From: Sphingomonas sp.
GTDB taxonomy: Bacteria > Pseudomonadota > Alphaproteobacteria > Sphingomonadales > Sphingomonadaceae
Reading direction: 5' to 3'
NCBI RefSeq assembly: GCF_019749955.1
Contig: NZ_JAIEPC010000008.1
Span: 62,001-126,000, forward strand
DNA length: 64,000 nt
Both the position numbers and the translations under genes were made by a program. The notes below the pieces were generated by a model that worked only from the letters and a program-made list of their open reading frames with translations, did not search any database and was not told the DNA's origin. Shown one piece after another: positions 17,651-26,250 of this stretch (the first letter of the stretch is position 1; each line of letters begins with the position of its first letter).

Positions 17651-18955
17651 TCAGGGATAGGTCGCGAACCAACGCAGTGATCGCGAAGCCCAATCGGAAA
17701 AGAATTGATGTTCGGCTTGCATCGCCCGGATCTGATTTACGAGATCGCGCTGCTGGGCGGATGTCAGCGCTGAGATTGTCGGGTAGCTGGCGGGTGTGGC
17801 GGTGACAGCGGCGGAGATTGTGGGTGTCGGGGTGTTGAAGAAGCCGTTCGCGTTGACAAAACCGGCGTTGCGCAGCTCGTTGGCGATGGCGCGCGATTGA
17901 TTTGCGGAGATGCCAGACACGCGGATGAAGCGCTGATCATAAAGCGGGGTCGCGGGATGCAGCGCGGCGACGGACGGAATGCCGCGCCCGATCAAGGTCT
18001 GGCTGTTGGCCTGCGCTTGTGCATTGTTGACCTCGTCATTGTCGTCGTTGCCGCAAAGGAAAAACGCGCTTGGCGTTGTGCTGATATTGGCCGCGTTGAT
18101 TGAACCTTGCGCGCAATAGTCGATCACGGCTTTGAAGCGCAAATTCGGGAAGCTGGCGCCACTGGCAGCAGCAACGGCGCCAAGCGAAATCGCCATTGAG
18201 CCACCGTTCGACATGCCGATGACATAATAAGGCAATCCGGCTGGGATCGCACTCGTTGAAACCAGTGATCCGAGCAGCGCGTCTAGCGCACGCAGGTCGG
18301 TATTGGAGGTGTTAAGCGCGATATTCCATTGGATTTTGCCATTGCCGTCGAGGTCGCCTGCCGCCACTTCCTCGGCTTCAGGCGCGAGCACGGCATAGCC
18401 TTTCGAGATGGCCTTGAGCGCGAACGAGCGCGTCTCCGTCGCCTCGATGAAACTGCTCGACCCGCCAGTACCGTGTAGAATCAGGATCAGCCCACGGGGA
18501 TTTACCGGCACCCAGAACCGCGCTGTCTTCACCGCGCTGGTGGGCGTTGTATAGGTGCGCGTTGTAAAGGTGATGTCGAGCGTCTGGATGTTCGCGGTGA
18601 GTGTCGCATTGGTCGACGGCACGGTCAGCGTCGCGTGCCATTCTTCATCGTCGGTGGTGAAGGTGCCACCGGTCCAGTTCACCAGCACCTGCGACTGCGG
18701 CAGAATCGCCGACCACAGCTCGACTTGACTGGCGGGGGCTGCGGTCGCCGGGCCAAAGCCGTTCACCACCGTCAGCGCCACGGATGCAGTCGGCGTCGGT
18801 GTTGGGGTCGGTGTCGGGGTTGGACTCGGGGTCGGCGTGGGAGTTGGCGCGACGGCGACTGGCGGGGCGGCGGTCGATCCAGTGGCGCCGCTGCACCCGC
18901 TCAAGATCAGCATCGACAGCGCCACTGGCACGCCTGATCGACCAAATGTCCGCAC
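17651..18955 (-). CDS. Lipoprotein with alpha/beta-hydrolase (esterase/depolymerase-like) domain
   Basis: A 434-residue outer- or inner-membrane lipoprotein. The signal peptide ends in a lipobox (LILSGC, Cys21). A Thr-Pro repeat linker of about 22 residues follows, then a beta-rich region. From about residue 150 comes a hydrolase fold with an oxyanion-type HGTGG and a nucleophile elbow GMSNGGS. The layout resembles secreted PHB-depolymerase/feruloyl-esterase-like proteins, in which the linker holds the enzyme off the membrane. The acid and histidine of the triad are not assigned. Two ACAATTGT palindromes lie upstream of the start. The substrate is unknown. Confidence 0.78.
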   Translation of the reverse strand: MRTFGRSGVPVALSMLILSGCSGATGSTAAPPVAVAPTPTPTPSPTPTPTPTPTPTASVALTVVNGFGPATAAPASQVELWSAILPQSQVLVNWTGGTFTTDDEEWHATLTVPSTNATLTANIQTLDITFTTRTYTTPTSAVKTARFWVPVNPRGLILILHGTGGSSSFIEATETRSFALKAISKGYAVLAPEAEEVAAGDLDGNGKIQWNIALNTSNTDLRALDALLGSLVSTSAIPAGLPYYVIGMSNGGSMAISLGAVAAASGASFPNLRFKAVIDYCAQGSINAANISTTPSAFFLCGNDDNDEVNNAQAQANSQTLIGRGIPSVAALHPATPLYDQRFIRVSGISANQSRAIANELRNAGFVNANGFFNTPTPTISAAVTATPASYPTISALTSAQQRDLVNQIRAMQAEHQFFSDWASRSLRWFATYP

Positions 18956-18984
18956 GTTCGGCTCCCTCGCTGCTACAATCGCTT

Positions 18985-19020
18985 TAACAATTGTTACATT
19001 GGGAGTTTGTCACAATTGTC
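18985..19020 (-). promoter_or_regulatory. Two ACAATTGT palindromes upstream of the lipoprotein esterase
   Basis: The perfect 12-base palindrome TAACAATTGTTA (18985-18996) and a second copy of its core, ACAATTGT (19012-19019), lie 25 bases apart centre to centre in AT-rich DNA 30-65 bases before the start codon at 18955. This layout suits a dimeric repressor or activator with two sites. No confident -35/-10 pair was identified. Confidence 0.45.
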
Positions 19021-19063
19021 GTGGATCTTCGATTCGTTTGTAACGGTCTGTATCAGCGCCAGT

Positions 19064-19852
19064 TCATGCGTCGATGCTGGTCCCGAGCGCGCCATAGACC
19101 AGGCCGCCATCGACCGCGATCGTCTCGCCCACGACATAATCGCCTGCGCGGCTCGCGAGGTAGATCGCGGTCCCGGCCATGTCCTCGTCGACGCCAATCC
19201 GCTTCGACGGGATGCCTTGTGCGATCGTGTCGCCGTGATCGCGCGCGGCCTTGTTCATTTCGCTCGCGAAAGCGCCCGGCGCGATCGACGTGACGTTGAT
19301 ATGGTCGCGCACCAGTCGGGCGGCCATTCGCTTGGTGAGGTAAATCAGCGCCGATTTCGACGCATGATAGCTGTACGTCTCCCACGGGTTGAGGCGAAGG
19401 CCATCGATCGAGGTAATGTTGATGACCTTGGCGGGCTGGCCCGCGCTCGCGGCGGCCTTGAGCGCTTCGTGCAGTGCCTGCGTCAGGAAGAAAGGCGATT
19501 TGACGTTCAGGTCCATCACCTTGTCCCAGCCTTTTTCGGGGAAAGTCTCGAAGCTTTCACCCCAGGCGGCGCCGGCATTGTTGACGAGGATGTCGAGCTT
19601 GTCCGTGTGCTCGGCGAGTTGCGCGGCGAGCGCCTTGCACCCTGCGACGGTCGAAACGTCCTGCGGCAGTGCGATGCACTTGTCGCCCAGTTCCTTGGCG
19701 GTTTCGAAGCACGCCTCGGCCTTGCGCGCGCTAATATAGACAGTCGCGCCTTGGGCAATGAAGCCCGCCGCGATCATCTTGCCAATGCCGCGCGAGCCGC
19801 CGGTGACGAGTGCAATGCGGCCGTCGAGCCGGAACAGGTTGGTGGTGTCCAT
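19064..19852 (-). CDS. SDR-family oxidoreductase (RhlG/3-oxoacyl reductase-like)
   Basis: A 262-residue classical short-chain dehydrogenase with the NAD(P)-binding TGGSRGIG motif, the structural NNAG, a catalytic Ser in NITSIDG and the YxxxK pair in YSYHASK. The C-terminal GETIAVDGG is typical. It most resembles beta-ketoacyl reductases of the RhlG type; the true substrate is open. It lies downstream of an acyl-CoA dehydrogenase on the same strand, separated by repeat A2, which fits a role in lipid or hydrophobic-substrate metabolism. Confidence 0.88.
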   Translation of the reverse strand: MDTTNLFRLDGRIALVTGGSRGIGKMIAAGFIAQGATVYISARKAEACFETAKELGDKCIALPQDVSTVAGCKALAAQLAEHTDKLDILVNNAGAAWGESFETFPEKGWDKVMDLNVKSPFFLTQALHEALKAAASAGQPAKVINITSIDGLRLNPWETYSYHASKSALIYLTKRMAARLVRDHINVTSIAPGAFASEMNKAARDHGDTIAQGIPSKRIGVDEDMAGTAIYLASRAGDYVVGETIAVDGGLVYGALGTSIDA

Positions 19853-19870
19853 TCAATCTTCTCCTGTCAT

Positions 19871-19949
19871 CCGTTCGTTTCGAGCGCGGTCGAGAAACCT
19901 TTCGCGGCGCTTGGGGCCTGTTTCTCGACTTCGCTCGAAACGAACGGGG
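19871..19949. repeat. Intergenic palindromic repeat, family A copy 2
   Basis: About 79 bases with ends CCGTTCGTTTCGAGCG and CGCTCGAAACGAACGGGG, which are inverted copies of each other. Shorter internal complementarity is seen between GTCGAGAAAC and GTTTCTCGAC. It sits between two same-strand genes (acyl-CoA dehydrogenase and SDR). Confidence 0.85.
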
Positions 19950-19968
19950 TTTTTGTTGTTAGCGCAGA

Positions 19969-21129
19969 CTAGCCGCCGCGTTTGATCGTCTCGCGTGCGA
20001 TGATCAATTGCTGGATCTGGCTGGTGCCTTCGTAGATGCGGAACAGGCGCACGTCGCGGTAGAGCCGTTCGATGCCGTAATCGGCGATATAGCCCGCACC
20101 GCCGTAAATCTGCACCGCGCGGTCGGCGACGCGGCCGACCATCTCGCTGGCGTAGTATTTCGACGCGGCCGATTCCATCACCACGTCTTTCCCCGCGTCC
20201 TTCGCCGCAGCGGTCTCGAGGACCAGCGCGCGCGCGGCGAGGGCTTCGGTTTTCGAATCGGCGATCATCGCCTGGATGAGCTGATGCTCGCTGATCGCCT
20301 TGCCGAACTGCTTGCGCTCGCTCGCATAAGCCACGCAATCGGCGATCAGCCGCTCGGCGACGCCGACGCACACCGCCGAAATGTGGAGCCGCCCGCGATC
20401 GAGCACGCGCATCGCGATCTTGAAGCCCTCGCCCTCGGCACCGAGCCGATTGGCGACGGGCACGGCGACATCGTCGAAATTGACGTCGGCGACTTTGGCG
20501 CCCTTTTGCCCCATCTTCTTTTCGGGATGGCCGATCGACAGCCCCGGCAGGTCACGCGGCACGAGAAAGGCGGAAACGCCGCGCGCGCCGGGTTCCTCGC
20601 CGGTGCGGGCCATCACGGTGAACAGATCGGCCTTGTCGGCATTGGTGATGTAGCGCTTGGTGCCGCTGAGCCGGTACACGTCGGCACCATTTGCGTCTTT
20701 GGCCTTCACCGCGCGCGTCTTCACCGCGCCCGAATCGCTGCCGACATCGGGTTCGGTGAGCGCAAAGCTGGTGACGATTTCGCCGCTGGCGATGCGCGGG
20801 AGCCATAGCGCCTTTTGCTCTGGGCTACCCGCCATCACGAGGCCCTGGCTGCCGATGCCGACATTGGTGCCGAAGGTCGAGCGGAAGGCAGGCGTCGTGC
20901 GGCCGAGCTCGATTGCGACCTTGCATTCCTCGAGCATCGTCAGGCCGAGGCCACCATAGTCCTCGCTGATCGACAGCCCATAGAGGCCGAGGTCGCGCAT
21001 TTCGCGCACGACATCGGCGGGGATCGCGTCGTCTTCCTCGACCTGCGCTTCGAGCGGGCGCAGCCGTTCGGTCACGAAACGACGGACGGTGTCGATCAGC
21101 TGATCGAAGGTTTCTGCGTCGAGCGCCAT
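19969..21129 (-). CDS. Acyl-CoA dehydrogenase
   Basis: FAD enzyme that introduces the alpha-beta double bond in acyl-CoA thioesters and passes electrons to ETF. The 386 residues cover the N-terminal helical, central beta (LTEPDVGSDSGAVKT) and C-terminal helical domains. The C-terminus holds the expected catalytic base E367 in RIYEGTSQIQ. Chain-length or branched-chain specificity cannot be read from the sequence. It is divergent from a second SDR gene. No electron-transfer flavoprotein genes are in the window. Confidence 0.93.
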   Translation of the reverse strand: MALDAETFDQLIDTVRRFVTERLRPLEAQVEEDDAIPADVVREMRDLGLYGLSISEDYGGLGLTMLEECKVAIELGRTTPAFRSTFGTNVGIGSQGLVMAGSPEQKALWLPRIASGEIVTSFALTEPDVGSDSGAVKTRAVKAKDANGADVYRLSGTKRYITNADKADLFTVMARTGEEPGARGVSAFLVPRDLPGLSIGHPEKKMGQKGAKVADVNFDDVAVPVANRLGAEGEGFKIAMRVLDRGRLHISAVCVGVAERLIADCVAYASERKQFGKAISEHQLIQAMIADSKTEALAARALVLETAAAKDAGKDVVMESAASKYYASEMVGRVADRAVQIYGGAGYIADYGIERLYRDVRLFRIYEGTSQIQQLIIARETIKRGG

Positions 21130-21215
21130 GGCGGTAAATGCCTCTCCTGTTTGGCGCCGTCGTAATCATGGGCGCGGCTTGCCGCAACCCAAACCCGGAT
21201 TTCGAAAGCCGTCGA

Positions 21216-21243
21216 TTGACGGGCGGCAGCCCCATACTATGGT
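21216..21243 (+). promoter_or_regulatory. Probable sigma-70-type promoter of the SDR-GPH operon
   Basis: TTGACG (21216-21221, five of six consensus) and TATGGT (21238-21243, four of six) are 16 bases apart and end 27 bases before the ATG at 21271. The ribosome-binding site AGGAGAGG follows. Confidence 0.45.
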
Positions 21244-21270
21244 GCCAAAAAACCAGAAGCAGGAGAGGTT

Positions 21271-22101
21271 ATGCGCTTTGCAGGCAAGCGCGCCGTCGTT
21301 ACCGGCGGTGCATCGGGAATTGGCCACGCAACCGCGCTGCGGCTGGTACGCGAAGGCGCCCAGGTGCTGATCGGCGACATCGACGAAGCGGCAGGGCGCG
21401 AGATCGCCGAAACCTCAAACGGGCGCATCCGATTCCAGCGCTGCAATGTCTGCGAGGCGGGCGAGATCGAAGCGCTGATCACGGCAGCCGATGCAGCTGG
21501 CGGCATCGACGTGCTGTTCAACAATGCGGGTGCGGGCGGTGCGCGGGCAAAGATCGACGAAATTACGCCCGACGAATGGGATTTCACCCAAGACCTGCTG
21601 CTGCGATCGGTCGCGCTTGGCATTCGCTATGCTGCGCCGTTGATGGCCGCGCGGGGTGGCGGCGCGATCGTCAACACCGCATCTATTGCAGCACTTCAGA
21701 CCGGTGCTGCCCCGACGGCTTATTCAGTGGCAAAGGCCGGGGTGCTGCACCTGACGCACCTCGCCGCCGCCGATCTCGCGCAGCACAAGATTCGCGTGAA
21801 CGCGGTCTGCCCCGGCTTCATCACCACCAACATCTTTACCAGCGCGATGGAAATCGATGGCGGCGCGCGTGATCAGGCCAATACCGCGATTGCGGGAATT
21901 GCCGCCGCCGCGCAGCCGGTGCAGCGCGCCGGATCGCCCGACGATATTGCCGCCGCCGTCGCTTATCTGGCGAGCGATGATGCGGCCTTTGTGACGGGCA
22001 CGCATATCGTCGTCGATGGCGGGATGACTTTGGGCCCGCGCCATAGCTGGGACCCGAATGTGCCGTCGCTGTTCGCGATGCTTGAGGCTTTCAAGAAGTG
22101 A
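21271..22101 (+). CDS. SDR-family oxidoreductase
   Basis: A 276-residue classical SDR with TGGASGIG near residue 11, NNAGAGG, a catalytic Ser in NTASIAA, YSVAK as the Tyr-Lys pair, and the C-terminal [21 protein letters not shown] lies just upstream of the ATG. Its stop overlaps the GTG start of the sugar/cation symporter (GTGA), so the two are translationally coupled. The enzyme may therefore act on the imported compound, perhaps a sugar or polyol; this is inference from context. Confidence 0.9.
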   Translation: MRFAGKRAVVTGGASGIGHATALRLVREGAQVLIGDIDEAAGREIAETSNGRIRFQRCNVCEAGEIEALITAADAAGGIDVLFNNAGAGGARAKIDEITPDEWDFTQDLLLRSVALGIRYAAPLMAARGGGAIVNTASIAALQTGAAPTAYSVAKAGVLHLTHLAAADLAQHKIRVNAVCPGFITTNIFTSAMEIDGGARDQANTAIAGIAAAAQPVQRAGSPDDIAAAVAYLASDDAAFVTGTHIVVDGGMTLGPRHSWDPNVPSLFAMLEAFKK

Positions 22102-23543
22102 GCGAAGCCGCGTCGGCGGTGCCGCCCGTCCGCAAGTTATCGGCGCTCAGCCGCTGGTCATTCGGGTTCGGATCGGTCGCTTACGGCATCAAGGACAGCG
22201 GCTTCGCGACCTTTCTGCTGCTGTTCTACAATCAGGTCGTGGGTCTCCCCGCTGCGACCGTGGGCGCGGTGATTGCGGCGGTGCTGGTGGTAGAGGCCTT
22301 CGCCGACCCCTTTGTGGGCTTCTTGTCGGATCACACCAAGTCGCGCTGGGGGCGGCGACACCCGTGGATGTACGCGTCGGCCGTGCCGATTTCGGCCGGC
22401 TGGTTGCTGCTGTGGAACCCGCCGCAAGGCTGGTCGGAGCCTGCGCTGCTCGGCTATTTGTTCGGCGCGGCATTGCTCGTCCGGCTTGCGCTGTCGGCGT
22501 TCGAAATCCCGTCGGCGGCGATGGGGCCTGAACTCAGCGCCGATTATGACGAGCGCACGCGGCTGTTTTCCTATCGCTATCTTTTCGCCTGGGGTGGCGG
22601 GCTGACGATGTTGTCGCTCAGCTATGCCTTCTTCCTCGTCCCCGATGCCGCGCATGCGGTGGGGCTGCAGAACCCCGATGGCTATTCGCGCATGGCGCTG
22701 TTTGGCGCGGTCGCGATGTTTTTCGCGATTATCGGCTCATCCCTGGGGCTCCATCCCCAGATCAAGCATATGCCGCGCTACGTCTCGACGGGCGAGTCGG
22801 CAGCGGGACATTTCCGGGCCTTTGGCCAGACGGTGCGCAACAAGGGCTTCATTGTCCTGATGATCGCGGGCGTCTTCGCCTATACCGCGCAAGGCATTTC
22901 GTTCGCGCTGTCGAATTATTTGTATCAGTTCGTCTGGGGCTTCAAAGGCGCCGATTATCAATGGCTGACGGTGGCCCTGTTCGCGGGGGCCGTGACGGCC
23001 TTTATCATCGCGCCGCGTGCGACGCGCACGGGCGACAAGCATCGCATTGGCGCGGCCTTTGCGCTGGCCAATGCCATGCTGATTACCAGCCCTTACATAT
23101 TGCGCCTGCTCGGCCTGTTTCCGTCGATGGACTCAGCCGTCGGCCTGCCGCTGCTGCTAGCGATCTTCGCACTCAACAATGCGTGTGGCATTTCATCGTT
23201 CATCATCGGCGCAGCGATGCTGTCGGACGTCGTCGAGGAATCGGAAATGCGCACGGGGCGGCGATCCGAGGGTGTGTTTTTCGCTGGCAGCTTTTTCGTA
23301 CAGAAATTGGTCGGTGGCCTCGGCACGTTGATGGCCGGGACGATTTTGACGATTGCGGCCTTTCCGGCGGCCGCCGTGCCGGGATCGGTGTCGGCTGAGA
23401 CGATCAACCGGCTGATCCTGGTGTTCGCGGGCGCGATGATCCTGTTCTACGGGCTGGGGGCTTTTGCTTATTCGCGCTTCCCGTTCGGGCGCGCCGAACA
23501 TCAGGCGCGACTCGCCAGATTGGGCGCAACGGCCGCCGAGTAG
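22098..23543 (+). CDS. GPH-family (glycoside-pentoside-hexuronide):cation symporter
   Basis: A 481-residue inner-membrane transporter with about twelve hydrophobic helices. The GPH/MelB signature in the helix 2-3 loop is clear (FADPFVGFLSDHTKSRWGRR). Family members import sugars, glycosides or related compounds with Na+ or H+. It starts with GTG, overlapping the SDR stop by four bases, so the pair forms an operon. The substrate is unknown; some GPH relatives near SDRs in sphingomonads handle non-sugar aromatic or terpenoid compounds, so sugar transport is not certain. Confidence 0.88.
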   Translation: MSEAASAVPPVRKLSALSRWSFGFGSVAYGIKDSGFATFLLLFYNQVVGLPAATVGAVIAAVLVVEAFADPFVGFLSDHTKSRWGRRHPWMYASAVPISAGWLLLWNPPQGWSEPALLGYLFGAALLVRLALSAFEIPSAAMGPELSADYDERTRLFSYRYLFAWGGGLTMLSLSYAFFLVPDAAHAVGLQNPDGYSRMALFGAVAMFFAIIGSSLGLHPQIKHMPRYVSTGESAAGHFRAFGQTVRNKGFIVLMIAGVFAYTAQGISFALSNYLYQFVWGFKGADYQWLTVALFAGAVTAFIIAPRATRTGDKHRIGAAFALANAMLITSPYILRLLGLFPSMDSAVGLPLLLAIFALNNACGISSFIIGAAMLSDVVEESEMRTGRRSEGVFFAGSFFVQKLVGGLGTLMAGTILTIAAFPAAAVPGSVSAETINRLILVFAGAMILFYGLGAFAYSRFPFGRAEHQARLARLGATAAE

Positions 23544-23713
23544 CGCGGACCCTCGTCGATTGCGCTCGCCATGCTGCACCGCCGCAGCAAGTCATCGTCC
23601 GGTAACAACCGTTCGTCCCGAAAGGTTCCGTTCATCGCCGCGAAAGGGTTTCCACCGCCGCGCGGCTCTGCTTTGTAGCATTTAACAACGTTCAGACGAC
23701 CTTTGGGGGGTCC

Positions 23714-24256
23714 ATGACAATCAAGACGCTCGCAGCGCGATTCGCGCTGGTGTTTTCCTGCATCCTGATGACATCAGCCCCGGCGCTTGCGCGCGGTTTG
23801 CAATGTGTCCCCTTCGCCCGTGAGGTGTCGGGCATCGAAATTCGTGGCAATGCCTATACTTGGTGGGATCAGGCCGCCGGTCGTTATGCCCGTGGCAACG
23901 CGCCGAAGGTTGGCGCCGTGCTCGCCTTCGCGTCGACCGCCAAGATGCGCAACGGCCATGTCGCGATGGTCAGCGAGATCGTCAGCGAGCGTGAAGTGCT
24001 GCTCACCCACGCCAATTGGTCGACGCGCGGCGGCATCGAGCGCAACGTCCGCGCGGTCGACGTTTCCGAAGCCGGCGACTGGAGCAAAGTCCGCGTCTGG
24101 TACGGCCCCATGCGCGGACTCGGGCTGACGGCCTATCCGACCAAGGGGTTCATCTATCGCGACGGTGCCGACGAACTCTTCGCTGATCCGACCACGATCG
24201 CGACCAAGAGCACCGGTGCGCGCGGCATCTCGACTTTGGTCGCGATCGAAGATTGA
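23714..24256 (+). CDS. Secreted CHAP-domain protein
   Basis: A 180-residue protein with a cleavable signal peptide (about residues 1-27) and a CHAP cysteine amidase/endopeptidase domain. The catalytic Cys is in LQCVPFARE and the His in NGHVAMVSE, followed by THANWS. CHAP enzymes cut peptidoglycan cross-links or glutathionylspermidine. No wall-binding domain is present, so it is probably a periplasmic wall-remodelling or housekeeping enzyme rather than a lysin. The 170 bases upstream hold no other gene. Confidence 0.85.
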   Translation: MTIKTLAARFALVFSCILMTSAPALARGLQCVPFAREVSGIEIRGNAYTWWDQAAGRYARGNAPKVGAVLAFASTAKMRNGHVAMVSEIVSEREVLLTHANWSTRGGIERNVRAVDVSEAGDWSKVRVWYGPMRGLGLTAYPTKGFIYRDGADELFADPTTIATKSTGARGISTLVAIED

Positions 24257-24294
24257 GGATAGACGGCTACTTCCTCACCTCAATCCGTTCGTTT

Positions 24295-24362
24295 CGAGCG
24301 CAGTCGAGAAACAAGCTACGGGCGGTGCGCAAGGTGTCTCGACTTCGCTCGACACGAACGGG
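24295..24362. repeat. Intergenic palindromic repeat, family A copy 3
   Basis: Ends CCGTTCGTTTCGAGCGCAGTC and GACTTCGCTCGACACGAACGG form an imperfect inverted repeat of 68 bases. The centre (AAGCTACGGGCGGTGCGCAAGGTG) closely matches that of the copy at 33316. It lies between the convergent CHAP and msrB genes. Confidence 0.85.
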
Positions 24363-24403
24363 TAGGGGTTAAGGTCAACCCCAAGTCATCCAGCGCTCGG
24401 CGC

Positions 24404-24895
24404 TCAAGCCTTGCCGGGCTTGAACGTCATCGCGACGCCATTCATGCAGTAACGCTTGCCGGTCGGGCGCGGGCCATCATCGAACACATGGCCGAGATGC
24501 CCGCCGCAGCGGCGGCAGTGGACTTCGACCCGTGAGAAACCCAGCAGCGTGTCGGTTTTCGTCCGCACCGCGTCCTTGAGCGGCATCCAGAAGCTCGGCC
24601 AGCCCGTGCCGCTGTCGAACTTGGCGCGCGACGAATAGAGCGGCAGGTCGCAACCCGCACAACCAAAAATGCCCGCGCGATGCTCGTTGTTGAGCGGGCT
24701 TGACCCCGGATATTCGGTGTCTTCGTGGCGCAGCGTGCGATAGGCGGCGGGGCTGAGCTTCTTGCGCCACGCAGCGTCGCTCAGCTGATATTCGAATTTC
24801 TCGGCGGCTTCGGCGGGCTGGCTGCGCCAGCCGAACAAGGCAGCAGCGCCTGCGCCGATAGCGGCGATCGAGAGAAATTGGCGGCGGTCGGTCAT
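24404..24895 (-). CDS. msrB: Peptide-methionine (R)-S-oxide reductase, Tat-exported
   Basis: Reduces the R-epimer of methionine sulfoxide in proteins. The 163 residues begin with a twin-arginine signal (TDRRQFLSIAAIGAGAAALFG), so it acts in the periplasm. The MsrB domain follows (YQLSDAAWRKKLSPAAYRTLR). It has the two zinc CxxC pairs (CAGC, CRRC) and the catalytic C150 in RYCMNG. The ATG at 24895 places the Tat motif at the N-terminus and follows GGGGA; an open frame continues to 24946. Confidence 0.93.
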   Translation of the reverse strand: MTDRRQFLSIAAIGAGAAALFGWRSQPAEAAEKFEYQLSDAAWRKKLSPAAYRTLRHEDTEYPGSSPLNNEHRAGIFGCAGCDLPLYSSRAKFDSGTGWPSFWMPLKDAVRTKTDTLLGFSRVEVHCRRCGGHLGHVFDDGPRPTGKRYCMNGVAMTFKPGKA

Positions 24896-24975
24896 GGTCG
24901 TCCCCATAGCTTGCTTACTGCCATCACTACGAAGGCAGCGGTGCATTAGTTACGGAGACAGGGGCGTTTCGGATT

Positions 24976-26223
24976 TCAGTAGCGACTAATTTCGACGGGC
25001 AGCTTGCGATAGCCATGGACGAAACAGGCTTTGACGCGCACCGGCTCGCCGACGACATTCACGCGCATCCGCCGCTTGGCCATTTCCTCCAGCAACACGC
25101 TGATCTGGAGTTCGGCGAGGCGCGCACCGACGCAGCGGTGAATGCCGTGGCCGAATGCCAAATGGCGGCGCGCATTGGGGCGATCAACGACGATCTGGTC
25201 GGCATCATCGCCGAAGATGCTGCGGTCGCGGTTGGCCGAGAGATACCAAAGTGCGAGCTTGTCGCCCGCCTTGATCTGCTGGCCTTCGAGCATGGTGTCC
25301 TGCGTTGCGGTACGGCGCATATGCGCAAGCGGGGTCTGCCAGCGGATGATTTCCTGCGTCGCATTGTGGGTCAGCGCCGGATTGGCCTCCAGCTTGGCGC
25401 GCTCGTCGGGAAACAGGTCGAGGCCGTAAGCGGCGGCGCTCATCGAATTGCGTGTCGTGTCATTGCCGCCGACGATCAGCAGGATCAGATTGCCCAGAAA
25501 CTCCATCTGATCCATTTCCGACATCGCGTCCGAATGGATCATCATCGAAATCAGGTCGGGCGTCGGCTCCTTGCCGATCTTTTGCTGCCACAAATTGCCG
25601 AAATAGGCAGCGCATTCGTGCATATGCTGCAATCGTTCGAGGCGCTTTTCCTCGTCCTTGAACAATTCGATATCACCCGCCCAGTCGGACCAGAAGGTCA
25701 GCTTGCGTCGGTCTTCCCACGGGAAATCGAACAGGATTGCGAGCATTTGCGTGGTCAGTTCGACCGAGACGGTGTCGACCCAATCGAATTCCTGACCCCA
25801 GGGCAGAGCGTCGAGAATCTCCGACGTCCGGGTGCGGATATTGTCCGTCATCCGCACCATTTCGCTCGGGGTGAAGGCCGGGGCGACGGTGCGGCGCTGG
25901 CCGGTGTGCTTGGGGCGGTCCATCGCGATGAACATCGGCATCTTGACCGCGCCGGGCATATTCTCGTCGAAATCGGCCAGCGTGATGCCGCCCGCTTCGG
26001 ACGAGTAGATATCGGGAAGCGATTCGACCTCGACGATCGGCTTGTAGGTCGACACCGACCAATAAGCGCCGAAATCGCTGGCAGGGACATAATGGACGGG
26101 CGATTCGGCGCGGAGCCGCTCGAAAGGCTCCTGCCACCGGTCTTCGCTGTAAAGTTCGCCACGGCTGACGTCGAGCGGATCGACGGCTGTTTCGGTTGCT
26201 GCATCCTGCGCAAGTGTCGCCAT
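24976..26223 (-). CDS. Cytochrome P450, CYP153-like
   Basis: A 415-residue soluble bacterial P450. The heme ligand is C364 in FGHGIHRCVGARLAE. The I-helix carries GGNDTTRNS and the K-helix ETII-type region reads EIIRWQTPLAHMRRTA. These segments, with PMFIAMDRPKH near residue 100, are characteristic of CYP153 enzymes, which hydroxylate alkanes and other aliphatic chains at the terminal carbon. Such P450s need a ferredoxin and ferredoxin reductase, and neither gene is nearby. The own promoter region carries dyads overlapping a TTGACA box. GGAGGGAG precedes the ATG. Confidence 0.9.
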   Translation of the reverse strand: MATLAQDAATETAVDPLDVSRGELYSEDRWQEPFERLRAESPVHYVPASDFGAYWSVSTYKPIVEVESLPDIYSSEAGGITLADFDENMPGAVKMPMFIAMDRPKHTGQRRTVAPAFTPSEMVRMTDNIRTRTSEILDALPWGQEFDWVDTVSVELTTQMLAILFDFPWEDRRKLTFWSDWAGDIELFKDEEKRLERLQHMHECAAYFGNLWQQKIGKEPTPDLISMMIHSDAMSEMDQMEFLGNLILLIVGGNDTTRNSMSAAAYGLDLFPDERAKLEANPALTHNATQEIIRWQTPLAHMRRTATQDTMLEGQQIKAGDKLALWYLSANRDRSIFGDDADQIVVDRPNARRHLAFGHGIHRCVGARLAELQISVLLEEMAKRRMRVNVVGEPVRVKACFVHGYRKLPVEISRY

Positions 26224-26250
26224 CGTCGCCTCTCCCTCCAGAGTCCCTTA

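Noticed and set aside
18785-18850. Short tandem GGTGTC/GGGGTC-type repeats as a possible CRISPR or minisatellite
   Set aside because: They encode the Thr-Pro stalk of the lipoprotein in frame; there are no spacers.
23600-23650. GGAAC motif resembling an EcfG promoter -35
   Set aside because: It lies on the minus strand, points at the end of the GPH gene, and the spacing to GTT is not the expected 16-17 bases.
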